Shown here: positions 16,340 through 24,788 of the stretch, piece after piece
Layout of the letters: every line of letters starts with the position of its first letter
Position numbering within the stretch: position 1 is the first letter of the stretch
Assembly: GCF_016649425.1 (NCBI RefSeq)
Contig: NZ_JADRCR010000005.1
Span: 255,527-319,526, forward strand
Direction of reading: 5' to 3'
Length of the DNA: 64,000 bases
Origin: Limnobaculum allomyrinae
GTDB lineage: Bacteria > Pseudomonadota > Gammaproteobacteria > Enterobacterales > Enterobacteriaceae
The notes under the pieces: generated by a model
What the model was told of the DNA's origin: nothing
What the model saw: only the letters and a program-made list of their open reading frames with translations
Database searches by the model: none
Translations under genes and position numbers: made by a program

Positions 16340-18859
16340 ATGATTCAATTTCGCCACTATATTGCCTTTACTGCGCTTCTGAGTGCCCCACTTGCAGGTA
16401 ATGTCTTTGCCGGTCAACCGGATGACTTCTGTAGCAGCTATGGTTGTTCGTTTGATAATCAAACCGATAATGTTCTGGATTTTACCGCCCACTCGATTTT
16501 TATTGATAATCACTATTGGATTGAGAATTATTCGGACTCGAATAAACGCTTTTTAGTTAATAACCTGAATATCAAAGATACCAATATCAATGTGGAATGG
16601 TATGACGATGAAAGCGACTACAATGAACTGATTTACGTTTACAGTGATTCATATGGAAATCCTGGCACAGGCGGTATTACACTGGATTCCTGGGATGTTA
16701 ATATTACTCAAAAGATCAACACGTTATTTTCCCTTGAGTCTAATCTGAACAATACCAGCGCTCAAAAGTCGGAACTCATTTCTCTGGTTAATGCCAATAT
16801 TAATGTGGATGCACATTCAGTTTTTGTTTTAAGGCCTTATAGCCAGGAAGATGTTACCGTTGATAACATTGATCTCTATTCGATTGTTGATTCAACCATC
16901 ATTAACAATAAACAACACATTTCAGATAATGATGGCACTATCGAGCAAGAGTATCTGACAACGCGTTTAGGCAGTATATTTACTATTAGATCTCATAATG
17001 ATTGGCTTGACTATAATCAGCATGACTTAACCGCTAACCTGAATATTGTTGGCAGTACGTTGAAAGCAGAGACTTTGGCAGGTATTGAACTGGGTGAGTC
17101 AAGTGGCTGGGTCGATCGTAATAACGCTTTTGCTATCAATTTAACCAACAGCAACGGGCAGTTTAAAAACTTGCTAACTCACGTTGGGGAGTACCTTACT
17201 GAAGGTTATCTCGATCAGGATGAGTTTCAGGTTAACTTAGATAATTCTGTTGTGAGTGCCGGTATATACAGTGAACGCCACGGTGGACTGCGTTTAACCA
17301 ATAGCTCTTTGTCATTGAATAACGGTTCGACTTTTAATTACCTGGGTGACTGTACTGACACCTGTAACCGTTATGCCATGGAAGAGAATGAAAACGAAGT
17401 GATCAAAACGCCACACTATGATGATTCCTATATTCATCAAATTAATATTAACGGTGGTTCAACCTTTGCTTTCTCACCAGTAGGGGCATTTAAGCATTTA
17501 TACGTTGATGAAATGAATTCAGATGGTACAGCGGCTATCGCGATGAACAGTGATGTATCAACGCTGAGTGGTGATTTGCTGGATATTAAACAGGCTACAG
17601 GCAAATTTAATGTAGCAATTCAGGACAGCGGAAATGAGCCAACCAGTCAGGATAGTTTGGCGCTGATTTATGTTGCTAAAGGTGAAAGCGGGCAGTTTTT
17701 GTTAAACGATGGTAACGGTGTTGATATTGGTGCCTATGTTTACGATCTAAAGTCAGCACAAAGTGGCGATCGCTATACCTGGTTCCTGGGGAAGCAAAGT
17801 GCAGCAGTGGTAGATCCTGATCCAACGCCGACGCCTGAACCAACGCCAGATCCTGAACCGGGCGAAACGCCGGATCCAGTACCAACACCGGATCCTGAGC
17901 CAACTCCGGAGCCAGGCACCGATCGTCCTAAAACCAGCCCATCAACCGATGGGGTGTTGAGTATGGCTTCTGCAACCCAGTTCATTTTCAACGAAGAGTT
18001 GGATAACTTACGTCTGCGTCGTGGTGACATCACGCGTAATAATCGCGAAGGCGCTAACGCATGGGGCCGTGTTCTGAACAGTAGCCTGCGGGTGAATGGG
18101 CCAGAAAACTCAGCCTATAAGCTTTATCGTTCTGGTATGGAGCTGGGTGGCGATAAAGCCTTTGATATTGGCAATGATAAGCTGATGATTGGGTTAAGTG
18201 CTTCTATGTCGGATAACCGCGTGAAGCATGCTCGTGGTGGTAACAGTGATATTAATGCTTACACTGCCGGCATTTATGCAACCTATGTGACAGAGAATAA
18301 CTTCTATATTGATGGTCTGGTGAAGTACTCTCATTTTGATAATGAACTGCGTGTGAAAACCACTAACGGCTCACAAGCCAATGCTGACTACAAACAGAAC
18401 GGTTTGGGTGCTGCGTTAGAAATGGGTTACAAGCATCAGTTTGCTAACTCACCATATGGTCTGTTTGCTGAACCTTATGGGCGTATGAGCTATCTGACCA
18501 TTGAAGGGAAATCATTCCGCTTTAATAATGGTATGAAAGCTAAAGTTGACGATCAGAAGTCTCTGTTAGGGGAAATTGGTGTTTCGTTTGGTGCAGAGTT
18601 TGCTTTAAACGACAAGGTTATTCTGAGCCCGTACATTAAAGTGGCGGCGGAACACGAGTTCATCTCTGATAACGATGTATATATTAACGACATCCATAAG
18701 TTCACCAATGATTATTCAGGCACTGCGGGTAAGTATGGTGTTGGGGTTAATCTGGCGGTAAACAATCATACTTCTGTTTATGCTGAAGTAGATTATGTGA
18801 AAGGCCGTGATATTGAGTCACCTATGAAGGCAAATATCGGGTTTAGAATCAATTTCTGA
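16340..18859 (+). CDS. Autotransporter with pertactin-like passenger and beta-barrel
   Basis: 839 residues from ATG 16340 (AGGGAG at 16329-16334; ATG 16337 is too close). A signal peptide of about 24 residues ends NVFA. The passenger (about 25-490) is Asn/Asp/Ser-rich with repeated short strands (for example LTNSSLSLNNGSTF), typical of a right-handed beta-helix, and holds two small Cys pairs (CSSYGC, CTDTC). A proline-rich linker of PTPEP/PDPEP units follows (about 493-535). The last 280 residues form an autotransporter barrel ending ANIGFRINF with a terminal aromatic residue. It should display or release the passenger at the cell surface. The passenger function (adhesion or other) cannot be read from sequence. 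Confidence 0.92.
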   Translation: MIQFRHYIAFTALLSAPLAGNVFAGQPDDFCSSYGCSFDNQTDNVLDFTAHSIFIDNHYWIENYSDSNKRFLVNNLNIKDTNINVEWYDDESDYNELIYVYSDSYGNPGTGGITLDSWDVNITQKINTLFSLESNLNNTSAQKSELISLVNANINVDAHSVFVLRPYSQEDVTVDNIDLYSIVDSTIINNKQHISDNDGTIEQEYLTTRLGSIFTIRSHNDWLDYNQHDLTANLNIVGSTLKAETLAGIELGESSGWVDRNNAFAINLTNSNGQFKNLLTHVGEYLTEGYLDQDEFQVNLDNSVVSAGIYSERHGGLRLTNSSLSLNNGSTFNYLGDCTDTCNRYAMEENENEVIKTPHYDDSYIHQININGGSTFAFSPVGAFKHLYVDEMNSDGTAAIAMNSDVSTLSGDLLDIKQATGKFNVAIQDSGNEPTSQDSLALIYVAKGESGQFLLNDGNGVDIGAYVYDLKSAQSGDRYTWFLGKQSAAVVDPDPTPTPEPTPDPEPGETPDPVPTPDPEPTPEPGTDRPKTSPSTDGVLSMASATQFIFNEELDNLRLRRGDITRNNREGANAWGRVLNSSLRVNGPENSAYKLYRSGMELGGDKAFDIGNDKLMIGLSASMSDNRVKHARGGNSDINAYTAGIYATYVTENNFYIDGLVKYSHFDNELRVKTTNGSQANADYKQNGLGAALEMGYKHQFANSPYGLFAEPYGRMSYLTIEGKSFRFNNGMKAKVDDQKSLLGEIGVSFGAEFALNDKVILSPYIKVAAEHEFISDNDVYINDIHKFTNDYSGTAGKYGVGVNLAVNNHTSVYAEVDYVKGRDIESPMKANIGFRINF

Positions 18860-18881
18860 TGGTAGTTTATTGCTGAGATAC

Positions 18882-18910
18882 AAGGCCATCCAAAGGATGG
18901 CCTTTTGTTT
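18882..18910 (+). terminator. Terminator after the autotransporter gene
   Basis: Perfect ten-base arms AAGGCCATCC (18882-18891) and GGATGGCCTT (18895-18904) with a three-base loop, followed by TTGTTT. Confidence 0.8.
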
Positions 18911-18945
18911 GAGAGTGATCGGAAACATAACCGATGCTAACGGGA

Positions 18946-19641
18946 TTATGTCCAGTCAAAGGTAAACAGCACAATCTTATCAACCGGATCGTAAAATAGC
19001 AGAACGCCATCGGCTCCGGTATCGCAGTAAGAATATGAGGCCAGCCAACCAATCAGATGAAAGCGTCGACCATCTTCAGTGAGTGGGTAGGCATTTTCAT
19101 CTCCGTCGCTTCCTGTTTCATACTCCAGCGGGAAGCCATCACACCAGTTCCCAACGCCAGGCTCTGAGCCAATATCATCAACCCAGGCCTGTGGGTTATC
19201 CGTCTGATCCCAGGGGTTAAGCATGCCATGTTGCAGATAGAATGCTTTCGCCTTTTCAAGACCCTGCTCACCATCTTCATAGTATTCCGCAAGATCGCTG
19301 TCTTCGCGTCCTTCCAGATAGAAATAACGAAAATCACCGAGGAAGGTATAACGATCGTTTTCCAGACGAAATGCCAGCCAGTTTTCCCGGTTGTAATAGT
19401 CATGATATTCGGTGGTTCTGCCACCAATCATGCCTTCATAAGGCTCTTTGGGGCTAATAAAATGAATTTTACCAGACCATTCGGGGTTGATGGCGGCAAG
19501 GTCAAGGGTTAACAGCGGTAACAGATGACGGCGATGGGCCTTAATATCACCAGCGAAAACCTGTTCAGCCGATGGGAACGGCGTCATAAAAGGTAGTAGG
19601 TCTTTGACATCCTGCAAATGTAACTTTTTAGAACTACTCAT
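18946..19641 (-). CDS. Uncharacterised soluble protein, 231 aa
   Basis: No signal peptide or membrane helix. The protein is acidic and rich in aromatic residues (YFYLEGRED, DSDLAEYYEDGEQG, GNWCDGFPLEYE). The acidic tone and the repeated Trp/Tyr/Asp context recall DUF1963/YwqG and SMI1/KNR4-type proteins, but no decisive motif was seen. It is followed on the same strand's upstream side by another unrecognised gene (19737-20207), and the two could be partners. The convergent autotransporter terminator separates it from the region to the left. Confidence 0.6.
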   Translation of the reverse strand: MSSSKKLHLQDVKDLLPFMTPFPSAEQVFAGDIKAHRRHLLPLLTLDLAAINPEWSGKIHFISPKEPYEGMIGGRTTEYHDYYNRENWLAFRLENDRYTFLGDFRYFYLEGREDSDLAEYYEDGEQGLEKAKAFYLQHGMLNPWDQTDNPQAWVDDIGSEPGVGNWCDGFPLEYETGSDGDENAYPLTEDGRRFHLIGWLASYSYCDTGADGVLLFYDPVDKIVLFTFDWT

Positions 19642-19736
19642 ATACTGATTTCCTGTTCAGCATGGGGTTGCGGTTAATATAGCAAGAAAATATGGTGACA
19701 GGAGAGGGGAATAATCGTTAAACGTAGTCAGGTAGT

Positions 19737-20207
19737 TCAGCCCCATATTGTTGGTTGTTGGCCGCTTTTGTAGATGGTGACGACATCCTGCTGCCGGTTC
19801 ACGTCGAAAAAAACTAACCATTGGTATTTTTTATCAATGAGATAAAACTGAGGTTCAGGTACACCTGAGGAGAGATACAGCAGTTCTCTCAGTGCGTTTT
19901 TCTGACAATCATAGATTTGGCATTCAGCCCCCATTGGCGGGTTCATCAGTAGCAGCCAGTAGTTCACACTTTCCGGTAATTTAACCATCTCTTCCTGATA
20001 GAGTGTTATTGTCGGGCAGGTTTTTATCAGTTCTCTGTTTTTGATTTTCGTGGCATCAAGTTTATGAGAATAGATATCCTCATGGGAGAAATGGAAGAAT
20101 GTTTGAGCGATAGTGGCGATGATATTTTTTCCCCGCCAGAAAGGGTCATTAAACTGAGGGGCAGGGTAGTGCTGTTTGAGGTGGTGGATTTTTTCTTGCC
20201 AGTACAT
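19737..20207 (-). CDS. Uncharacterised protein, 156 aa
   Basis: A soluble protein with many aromatic residues, beginning MYWQEKIHHLKQHYPA and including SGVPEPQFYLIDKKYQWLVF and FDVNRQQDVVTIYKSG toward the C terminus. No signal peptide is visible. It looks like an intact single-domain protein, possibly an immunity-type or SMI1-like fold, but no assignment is made. The gene reads in the same direction as the 231-residue gene to its left, 95 bases away. Confidence 0.55.
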   Translation of the reverse strand: MYWQEKIHHLKQHYPAPQFNDPFWRGKNIIATIAQTFFHFSHEDIYSHKLDATKIKNRELIKTCPTITLYQEEMVKLPESVNYWLLLMNPPMGAECQIYDCQKNALRELLYLSSGVPEPQFYLIDKKYQWLVFFDVNRQQDVVTIYKSGQQPTIWG

Positions 20208-20304
20208 TTTTAGAGTCTCTTGTGTGGGGAGGCTGCTTTTCTATCAATATTAAAATAAGCTGGGGTCAGGTGGTAGTAGTTAATGGATAACGCAAGGAAT
20301 GTAT

Positions 20305-20541
20305 ATGCTAAGAACTATCAGTGTTGATATTGATGACAGGCTTGACGACTTTGTGAAACGGATGATTGCTGATGGGCGTTATAGCTCAGTTAATGAAGTG
20401 GTGTGCTCGGCGCTTCGCTTGTTGGAACAAAGAGAAGCTCGGGTGAGTGAGTTAAGAGATTTAGTGCTTGCCGGAGAGGAGAGTGGGGAAAGTGGGTTGA
20501 GTTTGCGTACTGCTTCGCAAATAGAAAAACGATCCCTATAA
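20305..20541 (+). CDS. ParD-like ribbon-helix-helix antitoxin, orphan
   Basis: 78 residues from ATG 20305 (AAGGA at 20294-20298; the ATG at 20299 is too close). The N-terminal strand TISVDIDDRLDDFVKRMI and helices GRYSSVNEVVCSALRLLE form the CopG/ParD-type DNA-binding fold, followed by the toxin-binding tail EARVSELRDLVLAGEESG. ParD normally neutralises and co-represses ParE gyrase toxin encoded directly downstream. No ParE frame follows here, so the antitoxin is solitary: either a relic or an anti-addiction module. Confidence 0.83.
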   Translation: MLRTISVDIDDRLDDFVKRMIADGRYSSVNEVVCSALRLLEQREARVSELRDLVLAGEESGESGLSLRTASQIEKRSL

Positions 20542-20631
20542 ATCTCCTTGCCGTTGATTTTCCTTAGCTGTAGCATGGCTGTACGCCTGCAAATTCAGGC
20601 GTCGGGCTTGACCTCCTGAAATCCTTCACTG

Positions 20632-20773
20632 ACGACACAAGGCGCGTCTGCGCTTTTTTTGTGTCGTGCGCACGGCTACATCTCAATGGCGGGCCGGGCG
20701 GGGGCGTCGTAAGACGCGCCGGTGTCAGTGAGGCCGGTAAGGTCAACCCCGCCCGGTTCCGCCACCCGTGAGA
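20632..20773. repeat. GC-rich nested inverted repeats upstream of the SymE-like gene
   Basis: Two structures follow one another. ACGACACAA (20632-20640) pairs with TTGTGTCGT (20659-20667) around GCGC-tctg-GCGC and a T-run. Then 20681-20704 (TCTCA...GGGCCGGGCGGGG) pairs imperfectly with 20747-20773 (CCCCGCCCGG...TGAGA), with a smaller GGCGTC/GACGCC hairpin in between. The stretch is far more GC-rich than its surroundings. It may encode the leader or antisense RNA controlling the SymE-like gene, or be a mobile repeat unit. Confidence 0.55.
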
Positions 20774-20822
20774 TTGACCTCTCCGGCAGCGGTAATAAAC
20801 ATTACTCACTGGAGGTTGCCCT

Positions 20823-21110
20823 ATGGCTACAACCCTCACCCAAACACCCCACCTCTCCATAACTCAGCGTCGCTACACAGTAGGCTATATACCCAATCGA
20901 GGCGACACCAGCACACCTTTGCTTAATCTTAGCGGGAAATGGCTAAAAGAAGCCGGATTCGATACCGGTACGGGTGTCACCGTGAAAATCACCGAGGGCT
21001 GCATTGTGCTTATTCCTGATAATGACGAAGTGAAGGAACTGAGAGAACAACTGAAGCAAGTCAAACAGGCTGTGAAGGTTATGAATCAGGGACTGGCGGA
21101 GACGGTTTGA
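20823..21110 (+). CDS. SymE-like type I toxin family protein
   Basis: 95 residues behind a strong GGAGG site. The core LTVSYxPN-type strand (RRYTVGYIPNRGDT), then PLLNLSGKWLKEAGFDTGT and VTVKITEGCIVLIPD, aligns by eye with E. coli SymE ([30 protein letters not shown]). SymE has an AbrB/MazE-like fold, is SOS-induced, is repressed by the antisense RNA SymR and compacts nucleic acid. No clear LexA box was found here, so SOS control is not shown. The C-terminal 25 residues form a helix (EVKELREQLKQVKQAV). The gene ends just before the tRNA-Phe-derived attachment site. Confidence 0.82.
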   Translation: MATTLTQTPHLSITQRRYTVGYIPNRGDTSTPLLNLSGKWLKEAGFDTGTGVTVKITEGCIVLIPDNDEVKELREQLKQVKQAVKVMNQGLAETV

Positions 21111-21124
21111 GTTTCCCCAAAAAG

Positions 21125-21155
21125 CAAAAACCCGCCAAAAGGCGGGTTTTTAAAT
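21125..21155. terminator. Bidirectional terminator beside the left attachment site
   Basis: AAAAACCCGCC and GGCGGGTTTTT arms (21127-21137 and 21142-21152) flank a four-base loop; T-runs occur on both strands. On the plus strand it ends the SymE-like gene. On the minus strand it lies just downstream of the tRNA-Phe 3' remnant, as the original tRNA terminator would before the element inserted. Confidence 0.8.
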
Positions 21156-21157
21156 GA

Positions 21158-21179
21158 TGGTGCCGGACTCGGAATCGAA
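21158..21179 (-). other. Left attachment site: partial copy of the tRNA-Phe 3' end
   Basis: 22 bases match 35622-35644 (CCA end, acceptor and T-arm of tRNA-Phe) except for one C missing in the CCC run. From GGACTCGGAATCGAA the two copies are identical. This marks the far end of a 14.5-kb element inserted at the tRNA gene. Confidence 0.85.
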
Positions 21180-21233
21180 ATGTATATCTAATGATTTGTA
21201 ATATAATGATTTTATTGAATTCGATTGTTTTTA

Positions 21234-21252
21234 TACCCTCAATTATGCCCTC
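21234..21252. promoter_or_regulatory. Putative integrase arm-type sites, left end
   Basis: TACCCTC (21234-21240) and TGCCCTC (21246-21252), 12 bases apart, repeat the arrangement found near the integrase at 35478-35496, where the flanking AATT is also shared. The rest of 21253-21538 shows no gene. Confidence 0.55.
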
Positions 21253-21538
21253 ATTGCTACTTTGCGGTACATTGAAGGATAAAATCGGAAGAAAAATTTA
21301 GCCTATGTTTAGTAAGCTCATCTCATACTTGATATGAGGAAGGGCCATAAGCGTTTGATGCCACAGTACTTGATACCACACACTTGATCAAGGAAAGTTG
21401 GCTCTCTTTGAAGTAAACTCGGTCTCTGGATGACAAGTATTTTGACTGAAACCTGTGTGTTAGTTAACAGTGTTGTTTGCCCCTGTTCGACGGCGTTTGA
21501 TGATCATAATCAATTGGCTTATAGGAGCAACTTGTCAC

Positions 21539-21565
21539 TCATCATGCTACGTTGTAGCATGATGA
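21539..21565. repeat. Inverted repeat upstream of the restriction gene
   Basis: Perfect 12-base arms TCATCATGCTAC and GTAGCATGATGA with a three-base centre, ending 32 bases before the endonuclease start codon. The core CATGCTAC-GTAGCATG recurs at 28544-28575. It may be an operator or a leader hairpin. Confidence 0.6.
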
Positions 21566-21597
21566 ACTATCAGAGAAATTATTGAGTTAATATAAAT

Positions 21598-22612
21598 ATG
21601 ATAGAGCGCCATCAATTTGAAGTTCTCTTATCCAAGGCAACTGAGCAATTAACCCAAGACTTAAAAAAATCAACCGAGTTTCATTCATCAAAATATTTTG
21701 AGCAACAAGTAAGAGTAGTGTTACATGACATACTAAAAGATATGGGAATACTTGTTGACATGAGCCCCCCCGCACAAGAATTTCCAGATATTATTATTGG
21801 CAACTTTGGTGTTGAAGTAAAATATTCTGATAAAAATACTTGGCGTTCAATTGCTAACAGCATATTTGAAGGAAGTCGTAAGCAGGGTGTTGATCATGTT
21901 TATCTCCTGTTTGGGAAAATTGGTGGCGAGCCTGAAGTTAGATGGGGTAGATATGAAGATAGCATTATGCATGTTAGAACATCTCATGTACCCCGTTTCG
22001 AAGTGGAAATTGATGCGAAAGAACCATTATTTAAAAAATTAAATATTAGCTATAACGATTTCCGTATTTTAACTCCAGAAGAAAAAATGCCATATATAAG
22101 GAATTATGCAAAAGGGAGATTAAAATCTGGGGAACGTCTTTGGTGGATTGATGATCAACCAGATGAAAGATCTTTACCGCTTGAGGTTAGATTATATACA
22201 AAATTAACACAAGACGAAAAAAGACGTTATCGTGCAGAATCCGCAGTATTGTGCCCGCAAATCCTAAGATCAAGCCGTGTTAAAGGGAAATATGATGATA
22301 TTACTATGTTTCTACTAACGTATTATGGCATTTTGTGCAATCAAGCAAGAGACCTCTTTACTGCTGGTAGCGTCGCGATGAGAGCATCAGATGAGATGGG
22401 GGGGAGTATATGTTCTTCGTGCTCTTGAAGATATTGAAAATGAAATGTATGAGGCATTCCATAGTTTAGAAGATGCATTGTTTGTTGAATATTGGGGGGA
22501 GAAAATACCCCATGATAAAAGAGTTGAATATTGGTTGAATAAAGCTGATTCTTATATGAAAGAGTGGAGCGATGTAATACCATCTAACGTATTGTTTTTA
22601 AATGTTAAATAA
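21598..22612 (+). pseudogene. Type II restriction endonuclease, frame interrupted at a poly-G run
   Basis: The first frame encodes 276 residues and stops shortly after a run of seven G (22398-22404). With six G the frame would continue to 22612 and give 337 residues. The continuation VYVLRALEDIENEMYEAF reads like normal protein, so the two pieces were one gene. PD64-x8-E73-V-K75 (PDIIIGNFGVEVK) is a PD-(D/E)xK nuclease motif near the N terminus. The gene is convergent with a cytosine-5 methyltransferase gene 42 bases away, so a type II restriction-modification pair is the natural reading. The break could be a phase-variable switch, a fixed mutation or a sequencing error; the truncated form lacks only 70 residues and might retain activity. 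Confidence 0.75.
22398..22404 (+). repeat. Seven-G homopolymer inside the restriction gene
   Basis: The only long G-run in this gene lies exactly where its reading frame breaks; loss of one G restores a 337-codon frame. Homopolymer slippage is a known phase-variation mechanism. Confidence 0.8.
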
Positions 22613-22615
22613 CCC

Positions 22616-22646
22616 CCCCACAATAGGAATGCTACCTATTGTGGGG
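22616..22646. terminator. Hairpin between convergent restriction and methyltransferase genes
   Basis: Perfect 12-base arms CCCCACAATAGG and CCTATTGTGGGG with a seven-base loop. It has no strong T-run on either side but sits exactly between the two stop codons. Confidence 0.6.
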
Positions 22647-22653
22647 ATGTAAG

Positions 22654-23754
22654 TTATAATTGATCAAGATATTCTTCGACGGCTCGCGCAAGATGCCATG
22701 CTAAAACAGGTGGAACCGCGTTACCTATCTGCCGTTCTGTTTCTCTAAGATTTGATTCAAAAACGAAATCATCAGGAAAAGATTGTATTCTTGCTGCCTC
22801 TCGCATTGATATTCTACGATCTAATTTATAATGGAATTGGATGTTTCCATGGCATTCAGCTCTTATCGTTTGCGATGGTTTGTCTTCATTTAAACGGCGA
22901 CTACCTTGATCTGGACTCTTTTTAGCCTTACTCCAAATATGACTGATATCGCGGTTTTCATCGAATGTTTCTAGATCATGAATAGCATCACGACATGTTA
23001 GCCATTCATTTTTGTGAAGAACATCGATTGGCTCTTTAAACAATGGGTTACCATGTAATGTTCCTACAATAAAAACACGTTCTCTAGTTTGGGGAACGCC
23101 AAAATTAGCTGAGTTGTAAAGTTTGTAACTTACATTATAACCTAATTTACTGAAATCTTGGATAACTCTGTTTAAAGAGTCTTCGTTGTATTTCATTAGA
23201 AGACCTTTAACATTTTCAGCTATAAATATTTTAGGCCGAGCTCGTTTTACTGCTTCCACCATCGCGAGATATAAACCGCTACGCTTTCCATCTACACCCG
23301 CTCTTTTCCCATTGATAGAAATATCTTGGCAAGGAAAACCTCCGATAAGGACATCACATTCAGTAGGTGTTGAGTCGATAAGTTCCCAAATATCACCTTC
23401 AACAATATCGTGAGAAAAATTCTTTTTGTATGTTTTTACTGCATTAGGGTTAAATTCATTGGCCCATATAATTTCAAATTTTGTCTTTTTATATTCATTA
23501 CCAAGTACTTTAAAATTGCCACAAAAGCCTAAATCCATTCCGCCGCAACCAGCGAAAAGAGAAACTAACTTATATTTATCTTTTCTAAAAAGATCGTTGT
23601 TTGACGCTAAGGTTGTCGATATTTTATTTTCAATCCAAGCGGCAAGACTTATCCCTTGAGCTTCAGCTAACGACTTCCACATCTCCTTTTGTGAGGGAGT
23701 AATTCGCAGATGGATTTTTTCACTTTTTATTTCCGGTGTAATGTTAATCGTCAT
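22654..23754 (-). CDS. DNA cytosine-5 methyltransferase with N-terminal ribbon-helix-helix-like extension
   Basis: 366 residues. Residues 1-55 (KIHLRITPSQKEMWKSLAE, GISLAAWIENKI) look like a ribbon-helix-helix DNA-binding unit. The rest is a complete m5C methyltransferase: motif I SLFAGCGGMDLGF, motif IV GGFPCQDIS with the catalytic Cys, motif VI ENVKGL, motif VIII QTRERVFIVG and motif X RQIGNAVPP. It should protect the host from the neighbouring endonuclease. The recognition sequence cannot be predicted. Several type II methyltransferases repress their own genes through an N-terminal domain, and the palindrome at 23810 upstream is a candidate operator here. Confidence 0.94.
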   Translation of the reverse strand: MTINITPEIKSEKIHLRITPSQKEMWKSLAEAQGISLAAWIENKISTTLASNNDLFRKDKYKLVSLFAGCGGMDLGFCGNFKVLGNEYKKTKFEIIWANEFNPNAVKTYKKNFSHDIVEGDIWELIDSTPTECDVLIGGFPCQDISINGKRAGVDGKRSGLYLAMVEAVKRARPKIFIAENVKGLLMKYNEDSLNRVIQDFSKLGYNVSYKLYNSANFGVPQTRERVFIVGTLHGNPLFKEPIDVLHKNEWLTCRDAIHDLETFDENRDISHIWSKAKKSPDQGSRRLNEDKPSQTIRAECHGNIQFHYKLDRRISMREAARIQSFPDDFVFESNLRETERQIGNAVPPVLAWHLARAVEEYLDQL

Positions 23755-23809
23755 TTGGTTCTTCTCTTGGAACTAATCCTGATCTTTTATACATGATATA
23801 CAAAACACA

Positions 23810-23821
23810 TTGTGCGCACAA
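23810..23821 (-). promoter_or_regulatory. Palindrome upstream of the methyltransferase gene
   Basis: TTGTGCGCACAA is a perfect 12-base palindrome 55 bases before the methyltransferase start, flanked by extra ACACA/CACAA half-site-like copies; a shorter TTGCGCAA lies at 23891-23898. Candidate operator for the methyltransferase N-terminal domain. Confidence 0.45.
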
Positions 23822-23955
23822 CACAAGTTTTTAAAAAGTTTAAATTAAACTTAACATTATGTATTTAAATGAATTTATTTAAAATTTATGTTGCGCAAAA
23901 CACGAAAAAAACGCCGAATTGGTTCAGTCATCATGCATAGCTTAAAATTGTAGCC

Positions 23956-24311
23956 TCAATTCAGACTGCCGTGTCTCTCATCATGTTCTTCGTCCTCCAT
24001 CAAACCGTACATTTCGGCCTTTAACATCAAATCGCGCCAGATACTGCGGTAGATATTTTACGGGTGATGACTGGCATCGCTTTATCAACAGGTTGCACTA
24101 ACCAACAGTCGAAAGAATGGCCCTGCCGCATCGCCCAATGATTAGCGACATCGCCACCAATCCCGGAAGTGAGTCGGGAAACATCATCGAGCTGACAAAT
24201 CAGCGCCTCGATCTGTTTCAGCGCAGCATCGCGTCCTGTCACGATACGCTCAATGCTGGTCGAGCAAATTAGTTCATTATTATCGGTTAAAACCTCAGCT
24301 TCTGTTTGCAT
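23956..24311 (-). pseudogene. Frameshifted, truncated DUF4942 gene
   Basis: The frame from ATG 24311 reads IERIVTGRDAALKQIEALI...MPVITRK, matching DUF4942 proteins that follow cbtA in E. coli CP4-type prophages. It then runs into unrelated residues and stops at 24027. In another frame the expected sequence resumes at once (NIYRSIWRDLM...) and stops at 23956. A net loss of one A in the CGTAAAATATC stretch explains the break. Family members are about twice as long, so the 3' part is also missing. The gene is non-functional unless frameshifting rescues a short form. Confidence 0.8.
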
Positions 24312-24425
24312 GATATTTTGTCCGTAAAAAGCAAATACGCCCGCCGTAAATGGCAGGCGCATTATGCAATGAGTAAAAGAGGAAGTAAGTTCGGGAATGT
24401 AGATCGGGAAGACGGCTCGCGAGAT

Positions 24426-24764
24426 TCAGCGTATCGAAGGATGATGGCTTTGTCGCAACAGGCCGGTTGCCTGCCTCGCCCGTAAAATATCTACCGCCCG
24501 AAGGTAAGGTGACTGTTCCTGACAGTTAAACCCTCCGCGATCGATACGAACCAGTTCGTACTTTTCCACCAGAAAGTTAACAGCATCAGCCAGCGTAATA
24601 CCGGCGTTGATGTGCTCCTGAATAACAGTTTCATCGCTGAACGGCGTATCGTTCAGCGTCAGGCCATAGTGTTGCTCCAGCAGGCGTGTAAGTAGCGTTT
24701 GCCAGACAAGAACTGGCGGCGGGCATGGCTTCGCCACCCGCTGATTTGCAGGAAGAGTTTTCAT
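24426..24764 (-). CDS. cbtA: CbtA/YpjF-family cytoskeleton-targeting toxin
   Basis: 112 residues with the family landmarks [54 protein letters not shown] and [12 protein letters not shown]. The family members CbtA (YeeV), YkfI and YpjF bind MreB and FtsZ and block growth. The C terminus is about 12 residues shorter than CbtA, near YpjF length. It lies 24 bases downstream of the CbeA-like antitoxin gene, as in all three E. coli loci, forming a type IV toxin-antitoxin pair. Paralog-level naming (cbtA versus ypjF) is uncertain. Confidence 0.9.
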   Translation of the reverse strand: MKTLPANQRVAKPCPPPVLVWQTLLTRLLEQHYGLTLNDTPFSDETVIQEHINAGITLADAVNFLVEKYELVRIDRGGFNCQEQSPYLRAVDILRARQATGLLRQSHHPSIR

Positions 24765-24788
24765 ATAGTTTCTCGTTGGGAAATGAAA

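Noticed and set aside
22391..22612. Independent 73-codon ORF after the poly-G run
   Set aside because: Its sequence continues the endonuclease naturally and it has no ribosome binding site, so it is the 3' part of the same gene.
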